From positions 1 to 49,611 of the forward strand of contig DDWJ01000029.1 of NCBI GenBank assembly GCA_002345505.1: a stretch of 49,611 nt of DNA. Direction: 5' to 3'. Both the position numbers and the translations under genes were made by a program. The notes beneath the pieces were generated by a model. That model saw only the letters and a program-made list of their open reading frames with translations, made no database searches and was not told the DNA's origin. Source of the stretch: Caryophanales bacterium UBA2289. GTDB taxonomy: Bacteria; Bacillota_I; Bacilli_A; Izemoplasmatales; Hujiaoplasmataceae. Positions within the stretch are counted from its first letter, which is position 1, and each line of letters opens with the position of its first letter. Shown piece by piece: positions 24,895-35,108 of the stretch.

Positions 24895-27800
24895 TTTGAT
24901 TCTCCTGGCTAAATTCTTTATAGCTGCAAACTACAACCGTATTATTTGTCTTAATTAATCCAAGGGTTGTTTCTACATAAGGAACAATATTAACTAGCCT
25001 TTGTGGTGGAACAGCAATCAACAATTGAATATTTAACTCTTTATAATACTCCATCATTGCTTCAATACGAGATTCGTCCATATTGTTAAATGCTTCATCA
25101 AACATAACCACGCATGCTGACGATCTATTTCTTTTATTTGCATCTAGTAATTGTTGAAACGAAGAAGCGATGATTACATAAAATGGGGTTTGCGTTTCTC
25201 CCCCACTCTTTTCTCTATTAACTTTAGAAAAGTAATATACATCATCATTTTTGTTAGTAATTTTTATGTCATAGTCCATATACTTTCTATAATCTGTATA
25301 CTCAGCAATTTTTCTCACTTGGGCTTCCGTTTTATCTTCTGAAGTTAATGTCTCAAAAAGTGTTTTTAATAGAATTAAATTTTTCTCGCTCAATGACTCA
25401 ATTAAAAGTGATCTTGATTCATAATCTTCATAGCTTTGCAATATTGAATAATAATCTTTAAAGTTAGGATTGCTACTTCCTGAATATGTAAATTTATAAA
25501 TCTCCTTATCTGATCCAAATGGTTTACTCGCTAGTGCGTTGTTTAAAATCCTAAATCCATCTTGTGCATTTTGTATCTTTTCTCTTAATTTAGATAAAAA
25601 ATCTTCTTTGAATGATTTTTCACATGCTTTAAGAGCAAGACCAGCTTTATCTTCGTATTCAATAATATTTCTACTCTTGATCTTATGCAAAACATCAAGA
25701 AAATCATCGAGATTCTTGATATCTGCTATAAGTTGACCATTATCATATTTATAAGTATACTCACGCATTAATTCTGTTAGTTTATTTTCCTGAGAAAAAA
25801 GTTTACGACTCAATTCGTTTTGTTCATTTCTAATAGCAGATAGGATTTTTTCATAGATGTCTTGATAGTCTTGATGTAATTCTTTCTTCTTTTTTTCAAG
25901 CTCGATAGAATAAGGACTTAAATCAGGTAATTTGTTTAACTCAATTGTTACATTTTCTAATTTATTCTTTAAATCAGTAATTTCTTCTGCAGTTTCTTTC
26001 CTTTTTTGCTCAAGCACCCTTAAATCTCCAATAAAATCATCTAATTTAATTCGCAATTCTTGTTTTTCTTTGTTTTTCTTTTCAATTAGATCTTCAACTT
26101 CTAACCATGCATTATCTTTTTTTAATATCTTTAATTCATCTTCTTGAGATAATATCAATTTTTCAGTTTGATACTTATCTTCGAAATAATTAGGCATATT
26201 GAAAAGATCCCTGATTTGAGATTGATTAATTATATGAATTAAATTATTTAATCTATTTTCTGAACTTATCAAAGTATTAATCGTTCTTGTGATGATTTTC
26301 TCTTCTTGAATGGCATTTTCAAGTTGAGTTTGAATTGCTTTTAAACCTATATAAGGTTTTGCCCAGATAGCTTGATTAATCTGACGTGCAGTATTATTGC
26401 GATAAGTCATTCCAGTTGGGGTAATTGATTTTGAAAAGTTTTTTAGTTGGTCAATTTCATCAACACAAATCACATTGCCCATAATCATGTTAACTGATTG
26501 TCTTGCATACTCATTAAGACCCTTCACTTTTGTTGCAAGCGAATTGGGATTTGCCTCATAATTTTTTAGTTTGTTGGTATTTATCAAACCAACACCATGA
26601 ATTTTTCTTTTAAACTTATGTTTTTCATAAATTTCAAGTGCTTTATTGAAATATTGGGGTTCTACAATGATATCGAAACGCTGTGTATTCAAATATCCTT
26701 CAATCGAATTTCTCCATATTTCATTTTCTTTTTCGATTTCAAGAAGTTCACATAATGGTTTAACATCGATATCCGGCTTGTTAAATTCATTTCTCAGTTC
26801 TTCTTTTAACAGTTCTAAAAGTAATTCTACAAATTCTGGATAAGTAAAACGATTCGATTTTAAATTTTTGATTTCAACTTCAATTTTTGTCTTTTTATCT
26901 TTTTCTATCGCAATCTTATTTTTTAACTCTGCCAATTCCAACGTTGCACTACTTTTCTTTTCACTCAAGACTTCATCGAAGTCCTTAATTGTCTTTAATA
27001 ATTGTGGATGACTATCACGATTTGCAAATTTTCTTCCAAGAAAATCTACTTCAATTTTTTCTCCAAGTTGAGTTTCATGATTAATTAACTCCATGATGCT
27101 TTTAATTTTATTATTCGTGTTTCCTAGTTTTTGTTTTTCTTCTTTAATCGCTTTTTCTAAAGCATTCACTCTAACTGTAATATCGCTTTTACGAAGCTCT
27201 TCTAAACTTGTTTCAACATCATGAAACTTCGTTTCTGTAATCGATCTTAGATTTACAATTCTATCAGTATCCTTTTTATTTTTCAGTAAAACCTCGTTTT
27301 CTCTTTCCATATCTTTTTGAATGGCTTCAAAATTTAATTGAACCTTCAAATAATCCAATACTTCAATATCTGTTTTTGCTTTTTTATATGTTTGTGATAG
27401 AGAATCTAATGGTAAGAGAGCATCTAGTTTTTCTTTTTCAATTTTAAGAAGTTTACTTATCTCACGGTAACTATATATATTAGTCTGAAGTGACTCAATA
27501 TCAACAGTATCTTCTGGTAATAGAAAATCATAAACAAATTTATTTACTTCATTAATTGGAGAAAACGCAAGTGCTTTAGGTAATAACTCAAAGTACTTAT
27601 CACTTGATAGACCAAGAGTACTTTTAATCATGCTCTTAATATCGCGTTTTGTTTCAAAAGTTCGAACCTCTTTACCATTTACCTTTACAGCGGCTTTAAA
27701 TTGATTTAACCCTAATATTTTACTATCTCTAATATAGTACTCTTCTTCAAGTCTTGAATCCGCTATATGGTAAAAAATACCATGATTTCTTCTTGCAGTA

Positions 27801-28144
27801 AGTGGTAGTTCAAACACTGCACCAATCGTTAAATACTTCTTTGAAAGTTGATCATAAAATTCAAGGGCAATATGTGAAATCAAATTATCTTGATCTCTTA
27901 AGAATGTTTTCCCTTCTAAACCGGTTTTTCCTTTAATATACGATTCTACAGTTCTTTTGGTATATGCATTAGCAGCTTGATTAAATTTTCCAGATGCTCC
28001 ACTTAAAATAAAATTAACTGCATCGAGTAATGTTGATTTACCATGACCATTTTCTCCTGTTATTAATGTATTTTTATTAATATCAATTGTATGGTTATCA
28101 AAAATATGCCAATTAATTAATTTAATCTTCGTCATCGTCTTCAT
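24881..28144 (-). CDS. jetC: Wadjet JetC (SMC-like ATPase)
   Basis: 1087-aa SMC/MukB-like ATPase. N-terminal Walker A GENGHGKS (30-37) with INWHIFDNHTIDI before it, a long coiled coil of about 700 residues with a hinge-like region, then the C-terminal signature REKSGGETQTPFYVI and Walker B CVVMFDEAFNNMD. It drives DNA loop extrusion in the JetABC complex. The third of three consecutive ATG codons after GGAGG was chosen as start; an upstream ATG at 28171 is also in frame but lacks a Shine-Dalgarno site. It overlaps jetB. Confidence 0.92.
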   Translation of the reverse strand: MKTMTKIKLINWHIFDNHTIDINKNTLITGENGHGKSTLLDAVNFILSGASGKFNQAANAYTKRTVESYIKGKTGLEGKTFLRDQDNLISHIALEFYDQLSKKYLTIGAVFELPLTARRNHGIFYHIADSRLEEEYYIRDSKILGLNQFKAAVKVNGKEVRTFETKRDIKSMIKSTLGLSSDKYFELLPKALAFSPINEVNKFVYDFLLPEDTVDIESLQTNIYSYREISKLLKIEKEKLDALLPLDSLSQTYKKAKTDIEVLDYLKVQLNFEAIQKDMERENEVLLKNKKDTDRIVNLRSITETKFHDVETSLEELRKSDITVRVNALEKAIKEEKQKLGNTNNKIKSIMELINHETQLGEKIEVDFLGRKFANRDSHPQLLKTIKDFDEVLSEKKSSATLELAELKNKIAIEKDKKTKIEVEIKNLKSNRFTYPEFVELLLELLKEELRNEFNKPDIDVKPLCELLEIEKENEIWRNSIEGYLNTQRFDIIVEPQYFNKALEIYEKHKFKRKIHGVGLINTNKLKNYEANPNSLATKVKGLNEYARQSVNMIMGNVICVDEIDQLKNFSKSITPTGMTYRNNTARQINQAIWAKPYIGLKAIQTQLENAIQEEKIITRTINTLISSENRLNNLIHIINQSQIRDLFNMPNYFEDKYQTEKLILSQEDELKILKKDNAWLEVEDLIEKKNKEKQELRIKLDDFIGDLRVLEQKRKETAEEITDLKNKLENVTIELNKLPDLSPYSIELEKKKKELHQDYQDIYEKILSAIRNEQNELSRKLFSQENKLTELMREYTYKYDNGQLIADIKNLDDFLDVLHKIKSRNIIEYEDKAGLALKACEKSFKEDFLSKLREKIQNAQDGFRILNNALASKPFGSDKEIYKFTYSGSSNPNFKDYYSILQSYEDYESRSLLIESLSEKNLILLKTLFETLTSEDKTEAQVRKIAEYTDYRKYMDYDIKITNKNDDVYYFSKVNREKSGGETQTPFYVIIASSFQQLLDANKRNRSSACVVMFDEAFNNMDESRIEAMMEYYKELNIQLLIAVPPQRLVNIVPYVETTLGLIKTNNTVVVCSYKEFSQENQNEKV

Positions 28145-28769
28145 CATCATCACCTCCAGTTGAATATGCATTGAGTTGAGTCTCTAATTTGTTCATATCA
28201 TCAATATTTACAACACGTAAAAGAGAAGGATATATCTCAACCCTCGTATCGTCGTTAAATAGGTTAGATGCTTGAAAATCGATTAGAGAATAACTTTTTA
28301 AAAGTCTCATTGTAGTCTGTAATTCCGTCTTAGTAATCTTACCTTTGATTAATCCGGTCTTTTCAATTTCGTCATGTATTTCTCCAACTGAAACTAAAAT
28401 CTGATTCAGTTGAGTTGCTTCTTTTGCTTTCTTTTGATAAAGAAGTCTTAAAATCAATAACATAATTGTATCTGTACGTTTTAGCCTTACTCTATTTCTG
28501 TCAGCTTCTGTACTAAGTGCAATAATTTGATCTGCTTCATAATGAGTTATGGCATAATCCATGAGCATAAAATAACTTTGGAATAAAGTCAAATGACCTA
28601 AAACAAAAAAGTAATCTTCTTTATCAGAATCTTTTTGTCTAATTAAAAAGTTTTTATCCAAAATTTTGCTACAGATTCTAGAAAATTTTTCCTTTTCAGT
28701 TTCAGTAAGTTTTTGAAGTTGATTAAAGAAATTCAATCCAATAGTTTGCTTATTTGGCACTATGCTCAC
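28122..28769 (-). CDS. jetB: Wadjet JetB (kite-like DUF4194 subunit)
   Basis: 215-aa protein of the DUF4194 kind, the kite subunit that binds JetA and JetC. It is helical in its first 100 residues with winged-helix-like segments later (TKTELQTTMRLLKSYSLIDF). The C terminus is an unusually acidic tail, GGDDDEDDDED, encoded by the same GAT/GAA-rich DNA that also supplies the jetC start region. It overlaps jetA by 20 bp. Confidence 0.85.
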   Translation of the reverse strand: MSIVPNKQTIGLNFFNQLQKLTETEKEKFSRICSKILDKNFLIRQKDSDKEDYFFVLGHLTLFQSYFMLMDYAITHYEADQIIALSTEADRNRVRLKRTDTIMLLILRLLYQKKAKEATQLNQILVSVGEIHDEIEKTGLIKGKITKTELQTTMRLLKSYSLIDFQASNLFNDDTRVEIYPSLLRVVNIDDMNKLETQLNAYSTGGDDDEDDDED

Positions 28770-30147
28770 CCCGCTTCATTATCCAAAAATCATTATATTC
28801 AATATTATTGCTTGTAACTACTTCATTAGCAGAAACAGTTTGATAACACATATGTTCATGATGTGCGTACAACTGTATTAATATTAATCTAGTCAAATCT
28901 TCATTGTTTTGAAAATCAAGCTCTGAGGCTTTAACTTGATGACGTTTTGAAAGTATATTTTTAACATACTCGTTGATTGTCTTCGTACTGAATCGATTGT
29001 CTTTAAATAAATTTAACCGAACTTGATCAACATAATCTTGATCAATCTCTGTAACTGTTTCAAGTGGTGTTTCAGAAACAAGACTTCTATATATTCTAGG
29101 CTTATATAAGGATTGAGAATCAACTATTCCCATCTTATAAAGACCAAATGCGTGAGCATAAAGTTCTTCATTTTTTTGGTGTTTCATCAACTTTAATATG
29201 TTTTCTATTTTCCCTTCAACATCATAATTTTCACTTAAAATAAAAGATAATTTCGAGGTTGAAGATTTAACATATTTCGCATTTTTAACATCAATCATCA
29301 GTATTGTTTGTTGCAGAAATTCGATGTTGTCATGAATATAATCAATTTGATAATTCAATTGCTTTTCAATCACGTCATCGCTATCTTTTGATGTCTTTGT
29401 TTTACGAAAGTTAGCAATGAGTTTTTCCATACCTTCTTTAGATCTAAGTTCGTTTAATCTACTTAAAATTTGATTTTTATACTTGCTAGGATTATCACTC
29501 AATTTTAGATTACTAAATGCTTTATTGATAACATTTTCCTGATAATCACTTAACAGCGTTTTAAGAAGCTTTTCTGCATCTTCGTTATCTTCATTTAGTA
29601 GTTTTGTTAAGTACTTCTTTATGCTTGAATTTAATCCTCTCAAACGATTCATAAGTGTTTCTGTATTATCATAAACCTGCTCTATGATTGAAATACCCTG
29701 ATTATAATCGAAATATCTCAAGAGGTTATCAATAACATAGATATAACCTGTATACTCCTTTGGAGCAGAGTTGCTACTAATATCTTCAAGAGCTTTCAGT
29801 AAAATGAGCGCATTGTCATCAAACTGTATAATATCAACATAATTTTCAACTTTTTCTTCAATAAGCCAACCATTTCTTTTGAATAGATTTAGCTTGTTGA
29901 GGGCTTTCTCTCTAGCACTAGATGTTGAAATATCATTGCCTTCATCATCCAATACCTTATCGAAATCTCTTTGATTTATATAATCAGTTAAATGAATGAT
30001 TAAATCTTCTTTTTCTACGAATGAAGTATTATTATGTCGCTTAAAAAAATCGGAGACAACCATGATTATTTCTGCATGAATTCTTCTGTTCTCTCCTGAA
30101 AAAACTTGAAAGAATTTATAGTCGATTGCATCAAAAATATTCTTCAT
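28750..30147 (-). CDS. jetA: Wadjet JetA (kleisin-like subunit)
   Basis: 465-aa mostly alpha-helical protein matching JetA-family proteins (probably DUF5716) in length and position. It begins FDAIDYKFFQVFSGENRRIHAEIIM and contains long helices around residues 180-330, with a C-terminal winged-helix-like segment. It is the first Wadjet gene, 27 bp after the type III Res stop with an AAGGAGG site. Assignment rests mainly on the intact jetBCD genes that follow; subtype I, II or III is not assigned. Confidence 0.82.
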   Translation of the reverse strand: MKNIFDAIDYKFFQVFSGENRRIHAEIIMVVSDFFKRHNNTSFVEKEDLIIHLTDYINQRDFDKVLDDEGNDISTSSAREKALNKLNLFKRNGWLIEEKVENYVDIIQFDDNALILLKALEDISSNSAPKEYTGYIYVIDNLLRYFDYNQGISIIEQVYDNTETLMNRLRGLNSSIKKYLTKLLNEDNEDAEKLLKTLLSDYQENVINKAFSNLKLSDNPSKYKNQILSRLNELRSKEGMEKLIANFRKTKTSKDSDDVIEKQLNYQIDYIHDNIEFLQQTILMIDVKNAKYVKSSTSKLSFILSENYDVEGKIENILKLMKHQKNEELYAHAFGLYKMGIVDSQSLYKPRIYRSLVSETPLETVTEIDQDYVDQVRLNLFKDNRFSTKTINEYVKNILSKRHQVKASELDFQNNEDLTRLILIQLYAHHEHMCYQTVSANEVVTSNNIEYNDFWIMKRGEHSAK

Positions 30148-30174
30148 AGCATTGCCTCCTTTACATATATTTAT

Positions 30175-33162
30175 TTAAATTTTTAAGTTTTTAAGTTTGC
30201 TCACAACTTCAAATTTAACATCAGTGTCTAATACCTCAAAGTGTTTTCTACCACATAAGATCTTATTACTTTCACGTTCTCGTAATTCATCATTCTTTTC
30301 AGAACCTTTTGTTTCAGCAACAAAATATAATTTATCCTCTCCACTAGATTGAATAACTACAACCCAGTCAGGATTATAGTTTCCAAAAGGTGTATCAACT
30401 AGGAATTTTCTAGGTAGTTTAGCATATAGAACTACATCTTCGTCATCTTCAGCATCTATAGCAAACTGTTTTTCTATAGCCGAATCAAAAATGACATGAT
30501 CATAAACGTTCTTCTCATCAGAAATATCAATCACATTCTTATCTTTGTAACCGAATAATTCTGTGTCATCAAATACATCTTCTTGTACATAAAATTCTTC
30601 AGACTGATAATATTTAAGGCCTTTTGATAAATTCGACTTTTTAACAGCGTTTAAAATAGATGACACATTTTTAATGAATGATTCTGGATTATCATAAAAC
30701 TCAGATAACCTGCCTGATTCTTTAATAATCTCGATAATGGTTAAACGCATTAGATGTGTTGCATCTTGAAGTCTTCTTATAAAATCTGGATAAGTGATTG
30801 GATCAAACTCATTAATATCACCAACAGTTCCATATCTAGTTGAGCCTTCTTGAATGACTCCAGCACCAGTAATATTTAACTTTGTTCTTTCTCTTTCAAT
30901 TTTTTCAGGCAATATTTTGGGCATAGATTTTAATTTATCAATGGCTTCCTCCATAAATCTATCTAAATCCATATCAACTGAATATAAGGTTTTTCTTCTA
31001 ATTCGATTCCACATGTCTTTGAAAGCATCTGATAGGAATATCTTCTTATTGATGTTAACTTTAACTTTAGCGTTTGCATCTTTAATTTCAATTTCACGAG
31101 ATAATTTCTTAATAGTGAAAATTATTTTATCCTGGAATACTGCATATTCCTCTTTAACTTTAAACTCCTCATTTTGAACATCTATAAAGAATTTATCTTC
31201 TACTTTTCCATTTGCTCTAAGGTATCCATTTTGCTTCAAATGAGCATATATTTGTGCTGAGTCTTCTTGTGATAAAGATAACTCAGCTCCATAAGTTGTT
31301 GTTATTTCAATACCAGCAAAACTTACTTTCTCAATAACTCCAAATTTATAACCCGCATCTGATTCAAGTTCTTTTTGAAGACTAGACGCAAAATCTTTAT
31401 ATGATTCGTTTGCAACTACGCTCAAAACATTAAATTTAGGCTCATTAACACGATCTCCATCTTGATTAACACATATTCGAAGTCCGCGTCCAATCTTTTG
31501 ACGTTTTGTCATTGTATCCTTAGTTTCAACTAGTGTACAAACTTGGAATACATTAGGGTTGTCCCAACCTTCTTTTAATGCTGAATGTGAAAAAATAAAG
31601 CGAATAGGTTCTTCAATACTTAAAAGACGTTCTTTGTCGCGCATAATGAGTTCATATGTTGATTCATCAGCTATTGAATCACCTCTTGTATCTTTGACTC
31701 TACCTTTATTATCAACTGAAAAATAGCCGTCATGAACTTTTTCGGGATCAAATGACAACTTACTACTATAGGCGTCTTTTAATCTCTTAAATCTACCGTT
31801 GATTAGCTTTGTAAACTCTTCTTCAAACCAAGTAGCATAAATACCTTTTTGTGCTTGATTATTATCATATACACGATACTTATCTACTTGATCAATGAAA
31901 AACAAACTTAAAACCTTGATACCTTGTTTTAAATACGTTTCTTCTTTTTTAAGATGAAGTTCTATTGTTTCTCGAATTTGAGCACGCTTGATCGCATCTT
32001 GATTGATTTCACCGATCGCCTCGCCTTTATTGACTGTAATACCATTTGCAAAATAGACGTAATCGACATCTTCAAAAGTTCCGATGTCATCTAAAATATA
32101 ATTCATGTCTTTGTAGTAATCTACTCCACCAGATTTTTCCCATAAATCTTCATTAATTTTAGTTGTAACTGTTCCTTTTGAAATAGATCCGTCTTTATTG
32201 AGTGTGTTAATCTCTAATTTTGCAGTGTATCCATTTTTATCATTAATTGATATTAGTTTCACATAAGGTTTTGCGGTTGTTTCATCACTTTGAAGTGAAG
32301 AAACCTCAATATGCTTAACAAGGTTTTCTTGATATGCATCTACAGGCGTCAATTTATACATTAAATTATATAATTCACGATGTGTAGCTGAATATCTTAA
32401 TGTACACATTGGGTTTAGAGATTTTATTGCTTCTTTAGCTTTTTTTGTATTATCAACCGATTGAGGTTCATCAATAATTACAATTGGATTTGTACTAGCA
32501 ATCAAATCAATTGGTTTATTTCCACTTAACTTATCACTAGCACGATGTATGATATTTGCTTTAGTTTCTTTTTCAGGATCATTAAAGCTTTTTCTAAAAG
32601 CATCTATATTAATAATCATTATTTCAATATTTGAACTTGTCGCAAACGTTTGAATTTGTGTAAGTTTGCTTGAATCATAGACAAAGTAGTTATAGATATC
32701 ATTATCATATCTTAGTTTGAAATGCTCTTCTGTAATCTGAAAACTTTTATAAACGCCTTCTTTAATTGCAATACTTGGAACAACAATGATAAATTTAGTA
32801 AAACCATATCTTTTATGCAACTCTAATATCGTCTTTGTATAAACATAAGTTTTACCAGTTCCGGTTTCCATTTCAATTGTAAAGTTCCGTCCATTTATGT
32901 CGGTACTTTTATAAATTCCGTTTTTTTCTTGGATTTTACGAACATTTTGTAAAAGTTCAAAATTATCGAGATGTAACTTATTAGCATAACCTAGTTCATA
33001 AGTCACACCTTCTCCTTCCAGTCTAGAATCCTTTAATTCAGTAAGACCTTTCGAAATATCTATAGTGAAAAGAGAGTCTTTAACTTTAGACCCTTCAAAT
33101 ATATTTACAATGGATTCGACCGCATCAGTTTGATATTGCTGATCGATAAATTTTAATTTCAT
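30175..33162 (-). CDS. Type III restriction enzyme, Res subunit
   Basis: 995-aa SF2 helicase-nuclease. Q-tip FIDQQYQTDAV, Walker A TGTGKT (100-105), Walker B IDEPQ (230-234), motif III SATHR near 268, helicase C-terminal motifs GWDNPNVFQVCTL and TKRQKIGRGLRICV near 550-590. The endonuclease domain is at the C terminus: NPDW (Asp932) and AETKG (Glu950, Lys952), a PD-(D/E)xK site. Start at 33162 follows AGGAGG; a TTG one codon upstream was rejected. It is 8 bp after mod and acts with it as the ATP-driven restriction complex. Confidence 0.93.
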   Translation of the reverse strand: MKLKFIDQQYQTDAVESIVNIFEGSKVKDSLFTIDISKGLTELKDSRLEGEGVTYELGYANKLHLDNFELLQNVRKIQEKNGIYKSTDINGRNFTIEMETGTGKTYVYTKTILELHKRYGFTKFIIVVPSIAIKEGVYKSFQITEEHFKLRYDNDIYNYFVYDSSKLTQIQTFATSSNIEIMIINIDAFRKSFNDPEKETKANIIHRASDKLSGNKPIDLIASTNPIVIIDEPQSVDNTKKAKEAIKSLNPMCTLRYSATHRELYNLMYKLTPVDAYQENLVKHIEVSSLQSDETTAKPYVKLISINDKNGYTAKLEINTLNKDGSISKGTVTTKINEDLWEKSGGVDYYKDMNYILDDIGTFEDVDYVYFANGITVNKGEAIGEINQDAIKRAQIRETIELHLKKEETYLKQGIKVLSLFFIDQVDKYRVYDNNQAQKGIYATWFEEEFTKLINGRFKRLKDAYSSKLSFDPEKVHDGYFSVDNKGRVKDTRGDSIADESTYELIMRDKERLLSIEEPIRFIFSHSALKEGWDNPNVFQVCTLVETKDTMTKRQKIGRGLRICVNQDGDRVNEPKFNVLSVVANESYKDFASSLQKELESDAGYKFGVIEKVSFAGIEITTTYGAELSLSQEDSAQIYAHLKQNGYLRANGKVEDKFFIDVQNEEFKVKEEYAVFQDKIIFTIKKLSREIEIKDANAKVKVNINKKIFLSDAFKDMWNRIRRKTLYSVDMDLDRFMEEAIDKLKSMPKILPEKIERERTKLNITGAGVIQEGSTRYGTVGDINEFDPITYPDFIRRLQDATHLMRLTIIEIIKESGRLSEFYDNPESFIKNVSSILNAVKKSNLSKGLKYYQSEEFYVQEDVFDDTELFGYKDKNVIDISDEKNVYDHVIFDSAIEKQFAIDAEDDEDVVLYAKLPRKFLVDTPFGNYNPDWVVVIQSSGEDKLYFVAETKGSEKNDELRERESNKILCGRKHFEVLDTDVKFEVVSKLKNLKI

Positions 33163-33173
33163 CAATATTCCTC

Positions 33174-35108
33174 CTAGATGCTTTTAATTTCTTCTACTCC
33201 AAGTTTTTCTAATGTATAAGTAGCATTTATTTTATCATTATCGTTAGCAAAACCTGATTCTTTAAATATTACATTTCTTGGTTTTAATTTTCCAATTTCT
33301 CTTACATCTTCTAATGTGATGTGATTATCTAAACAAACGATTAAATAGCCATCAGCTACACTATACATATTTTTTGTATTTACCTTGATTTCTTTTGCGG
33401 GTTTATCAAAAACACCGTATTTAAGCATGATTTCATAGAGCACATCAAGATTTGATCTGCCTTCTTTGATGACTTCAGTTTGTGAAAATATGGTTTCTTC
33501 GTTTAGTTTGATTGTTCCATCCCAAGGATTAATGTTTGTTGAGTCAAGTTTGAATACCTTAAACCCATTGTCAAATGTATCTGGATTAATTACATTTTCG
33601 TTTAGAAGACCAGCATTATTTTTCTTTTCGATGAGCTTTTCTTTAATTAGATCACCAGCTCTACGGATGCGTTCTTTACCAATTTCGCATATGTTTTTAT
33701 ATCCAGCTTTATATGCTTCTGATGATTTGTCTGTAAGCTCTGGAAGTTGAACCATGATGAACTTACGATTTCCACCATCTTCTGAGTTTAGTTGCATAAG
33801 TGCGTGAGCTGTAGTTGCCGATCCAGAAAAAAAGTCCATTACAATAGAGTCTTTATCTTTACAAACTGTATACAATAGTCTTTTTGCTATGTATGTCGGT
33901 TTGGGATTATCAAATGGTAATCCTAAAGCATCATCACTTCCTCCAAAATATATTAATGAAGCTACTGATTCTTCCATATTCTCCTTGAGAAAATATTTTT
34001 GGTTAGGTTGTGTAGATTCATCTATTCCAAATTCGATTTTATCTCTCAACAATAAATCATCCATTGTCTCATCTGTAAATCTCCAGCCTTTTGCAGGTGT
34101 TGGACACGCTTTTTTAGTTATTGGATGAATTAAAGGTCGATGTGAACGAGTTTCTGGTTTATCAGGTGCCGCCATTGATACAATCCTATAAATGTCTCCA
34201 TTATCGTCTATAAGGTTGTAGGCTAGCTCTCCACCACTAAAATCATTTTTGTTCGATTTAAGCCAATTCTTATACTTGAGTCTTAAAGAGTTATTAATCG
34301 TGCCATATTGATTATATAATGACTTCACCATTCTAATCATTGATTCAGCATTTTCCTTCTTCTTTGTAAAGTTATTATTAGCAAATAATGTTCGATTTTT
34401 ACAATACGCTAGAATGCTTTCGTGCTGATAAGCAACTCCTATTGTTGTTCCTTTGGGATTTCTTTTATCCCAAATCATCGTTCCTAGTTCGTTTTCTATT
34501 CCAAAAATTTCTCTAGTAATGAATTGTAGATTATGAACTTCATTTTCATCAATATGAATAAGAATTGCACCTTCTTCAGAAAGGAGATTTCTAGCTAACA
34601 TCAATCTAGAATACATCATATTAAGCCAATCAGTATGATATCTACCATTGGTTTCAGGATTAGCTCTACTGGTTTGTTGAGTCTGTTCTTTATAATTCTT
34701 AATATTATCCTTGAAATCATCTTTATACACAAAATCTCCACCTGTATTATAAGGGGGATCTATATATATCATTTTAACTTTTCCGTAATAAGTCTTTTGG
34801 AGTTGTTTCAAGACTTCCAGGTTGTCACCTTCGATATAAAGATTTCCTGTAGTATCCCAGTTTTTACTGTCTTCTTTACTTGGTATTAATGTTCCAGTAG
34901 ATGGCGTTTGTGCTAATTTAATAGTGTCTGATTTCCCATTCCAAGTGAATTGGTATTTTTCTACTCGATCATCTATTTGGTCACCTAATATGATTCTAAG
35001 TTTATCAAAATCTACCTTCCCTTCGGTAACAACATTAGGAAATAGTTCTTTGATTTTTTCTATATTAAGCTTCTCTAAATCAAGACTTGTACTTTCCATT
35101 TTATTCAT
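33174..35108 (-). CDS. Type III DNA methyltransferase, Mod subunit
   Basis: 644-aa beta-class N6-adenine methyltransferase: catalytic IDPPYNTG (116-123) precedes the SAM motif MDFFSGSATTAHALM (424-438), the order typical of type III Mod. The region between, about residues 210-400, is the target recognition domain and is likely variable between strains. It recognises the asymmetric site and is needed both for modification and restriction. It overlaps the DUF4391 gene by 8 bp. No simple-sequence repeat tract that would cause phase variation is seen in the coding region. Confidence 0.93.
   Translation of the reverse strand: MNKMESTSLDLEKLNIEKIKELFPNVVTEGKVDFDKLRIILGDQIDDRVEKYQFTWNGKSDTIKLAQTPSTGTLIPSKEDSKNWDTTGNLYIEGDNLEVLKQLQKTYYGKVKMIYIDPPYNTGGDFVYKDDFKDNIKNYKEQTQQTSRANPETNGRYHTDWLNMMYSRLMLARNLLSEEGAILIHIDENEVHNLQFITREIFGIENELGTMIWDKRNPKGTTIGVAYQHESILAYCKNRTLFANNNFTKKKENAESMIRMVKSLYNQYGTINNSLRLKYKNWLKSNKNDFSGGELAYNLIDDNGDIYRIVSMAAPDKPETRSHRPLIHPITKKACPTPAKGWRFTDETMDDLLLRDKIEFGIDESTQPNQKYFLKENMEESVASLIYFGGSDDALGLPFDNPKPTYIAKRLLYTVCKDKDSIVMDFFSGSATTAHALMQLNSEDGGNRKFIMVQLPELTDKSSEAYKAGYKNICEIGKERIRRAGDLIKEKLIEKKNNAGLLNENVINPDTFDNGFKVFKLDSTNINPWDGTIKLNEETIFSQTEVIKEGRSNLDVLYEIMLKYGVFDKPAKEIKVNTKNMYSVADGYLIVCLDNHITLEDVREIGKLKPRNVIFKESGFANDNDKINATYTLEKLGVEEIKSI

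Noticed and set aside
24881..28144. MukB/SbcC-type housekeeping SMC
   Set aside because: It is flanked by JetA, JetB and JetD genes in Wadjet order and lies in a defence run; a chromosomal MukB or SbcC context is absent.
30854..31177. 107-codon plus-strand frame inside res
   Set aside because: Antisense shadow of the Res gene, with low-complexity hydrophobic content and no start signals.
33466..33750. Open frame on the plus strand inside mod
   Set aside because: It is antisense to a strongly conserved gene and has no recognisable protein or ribosome binding site.
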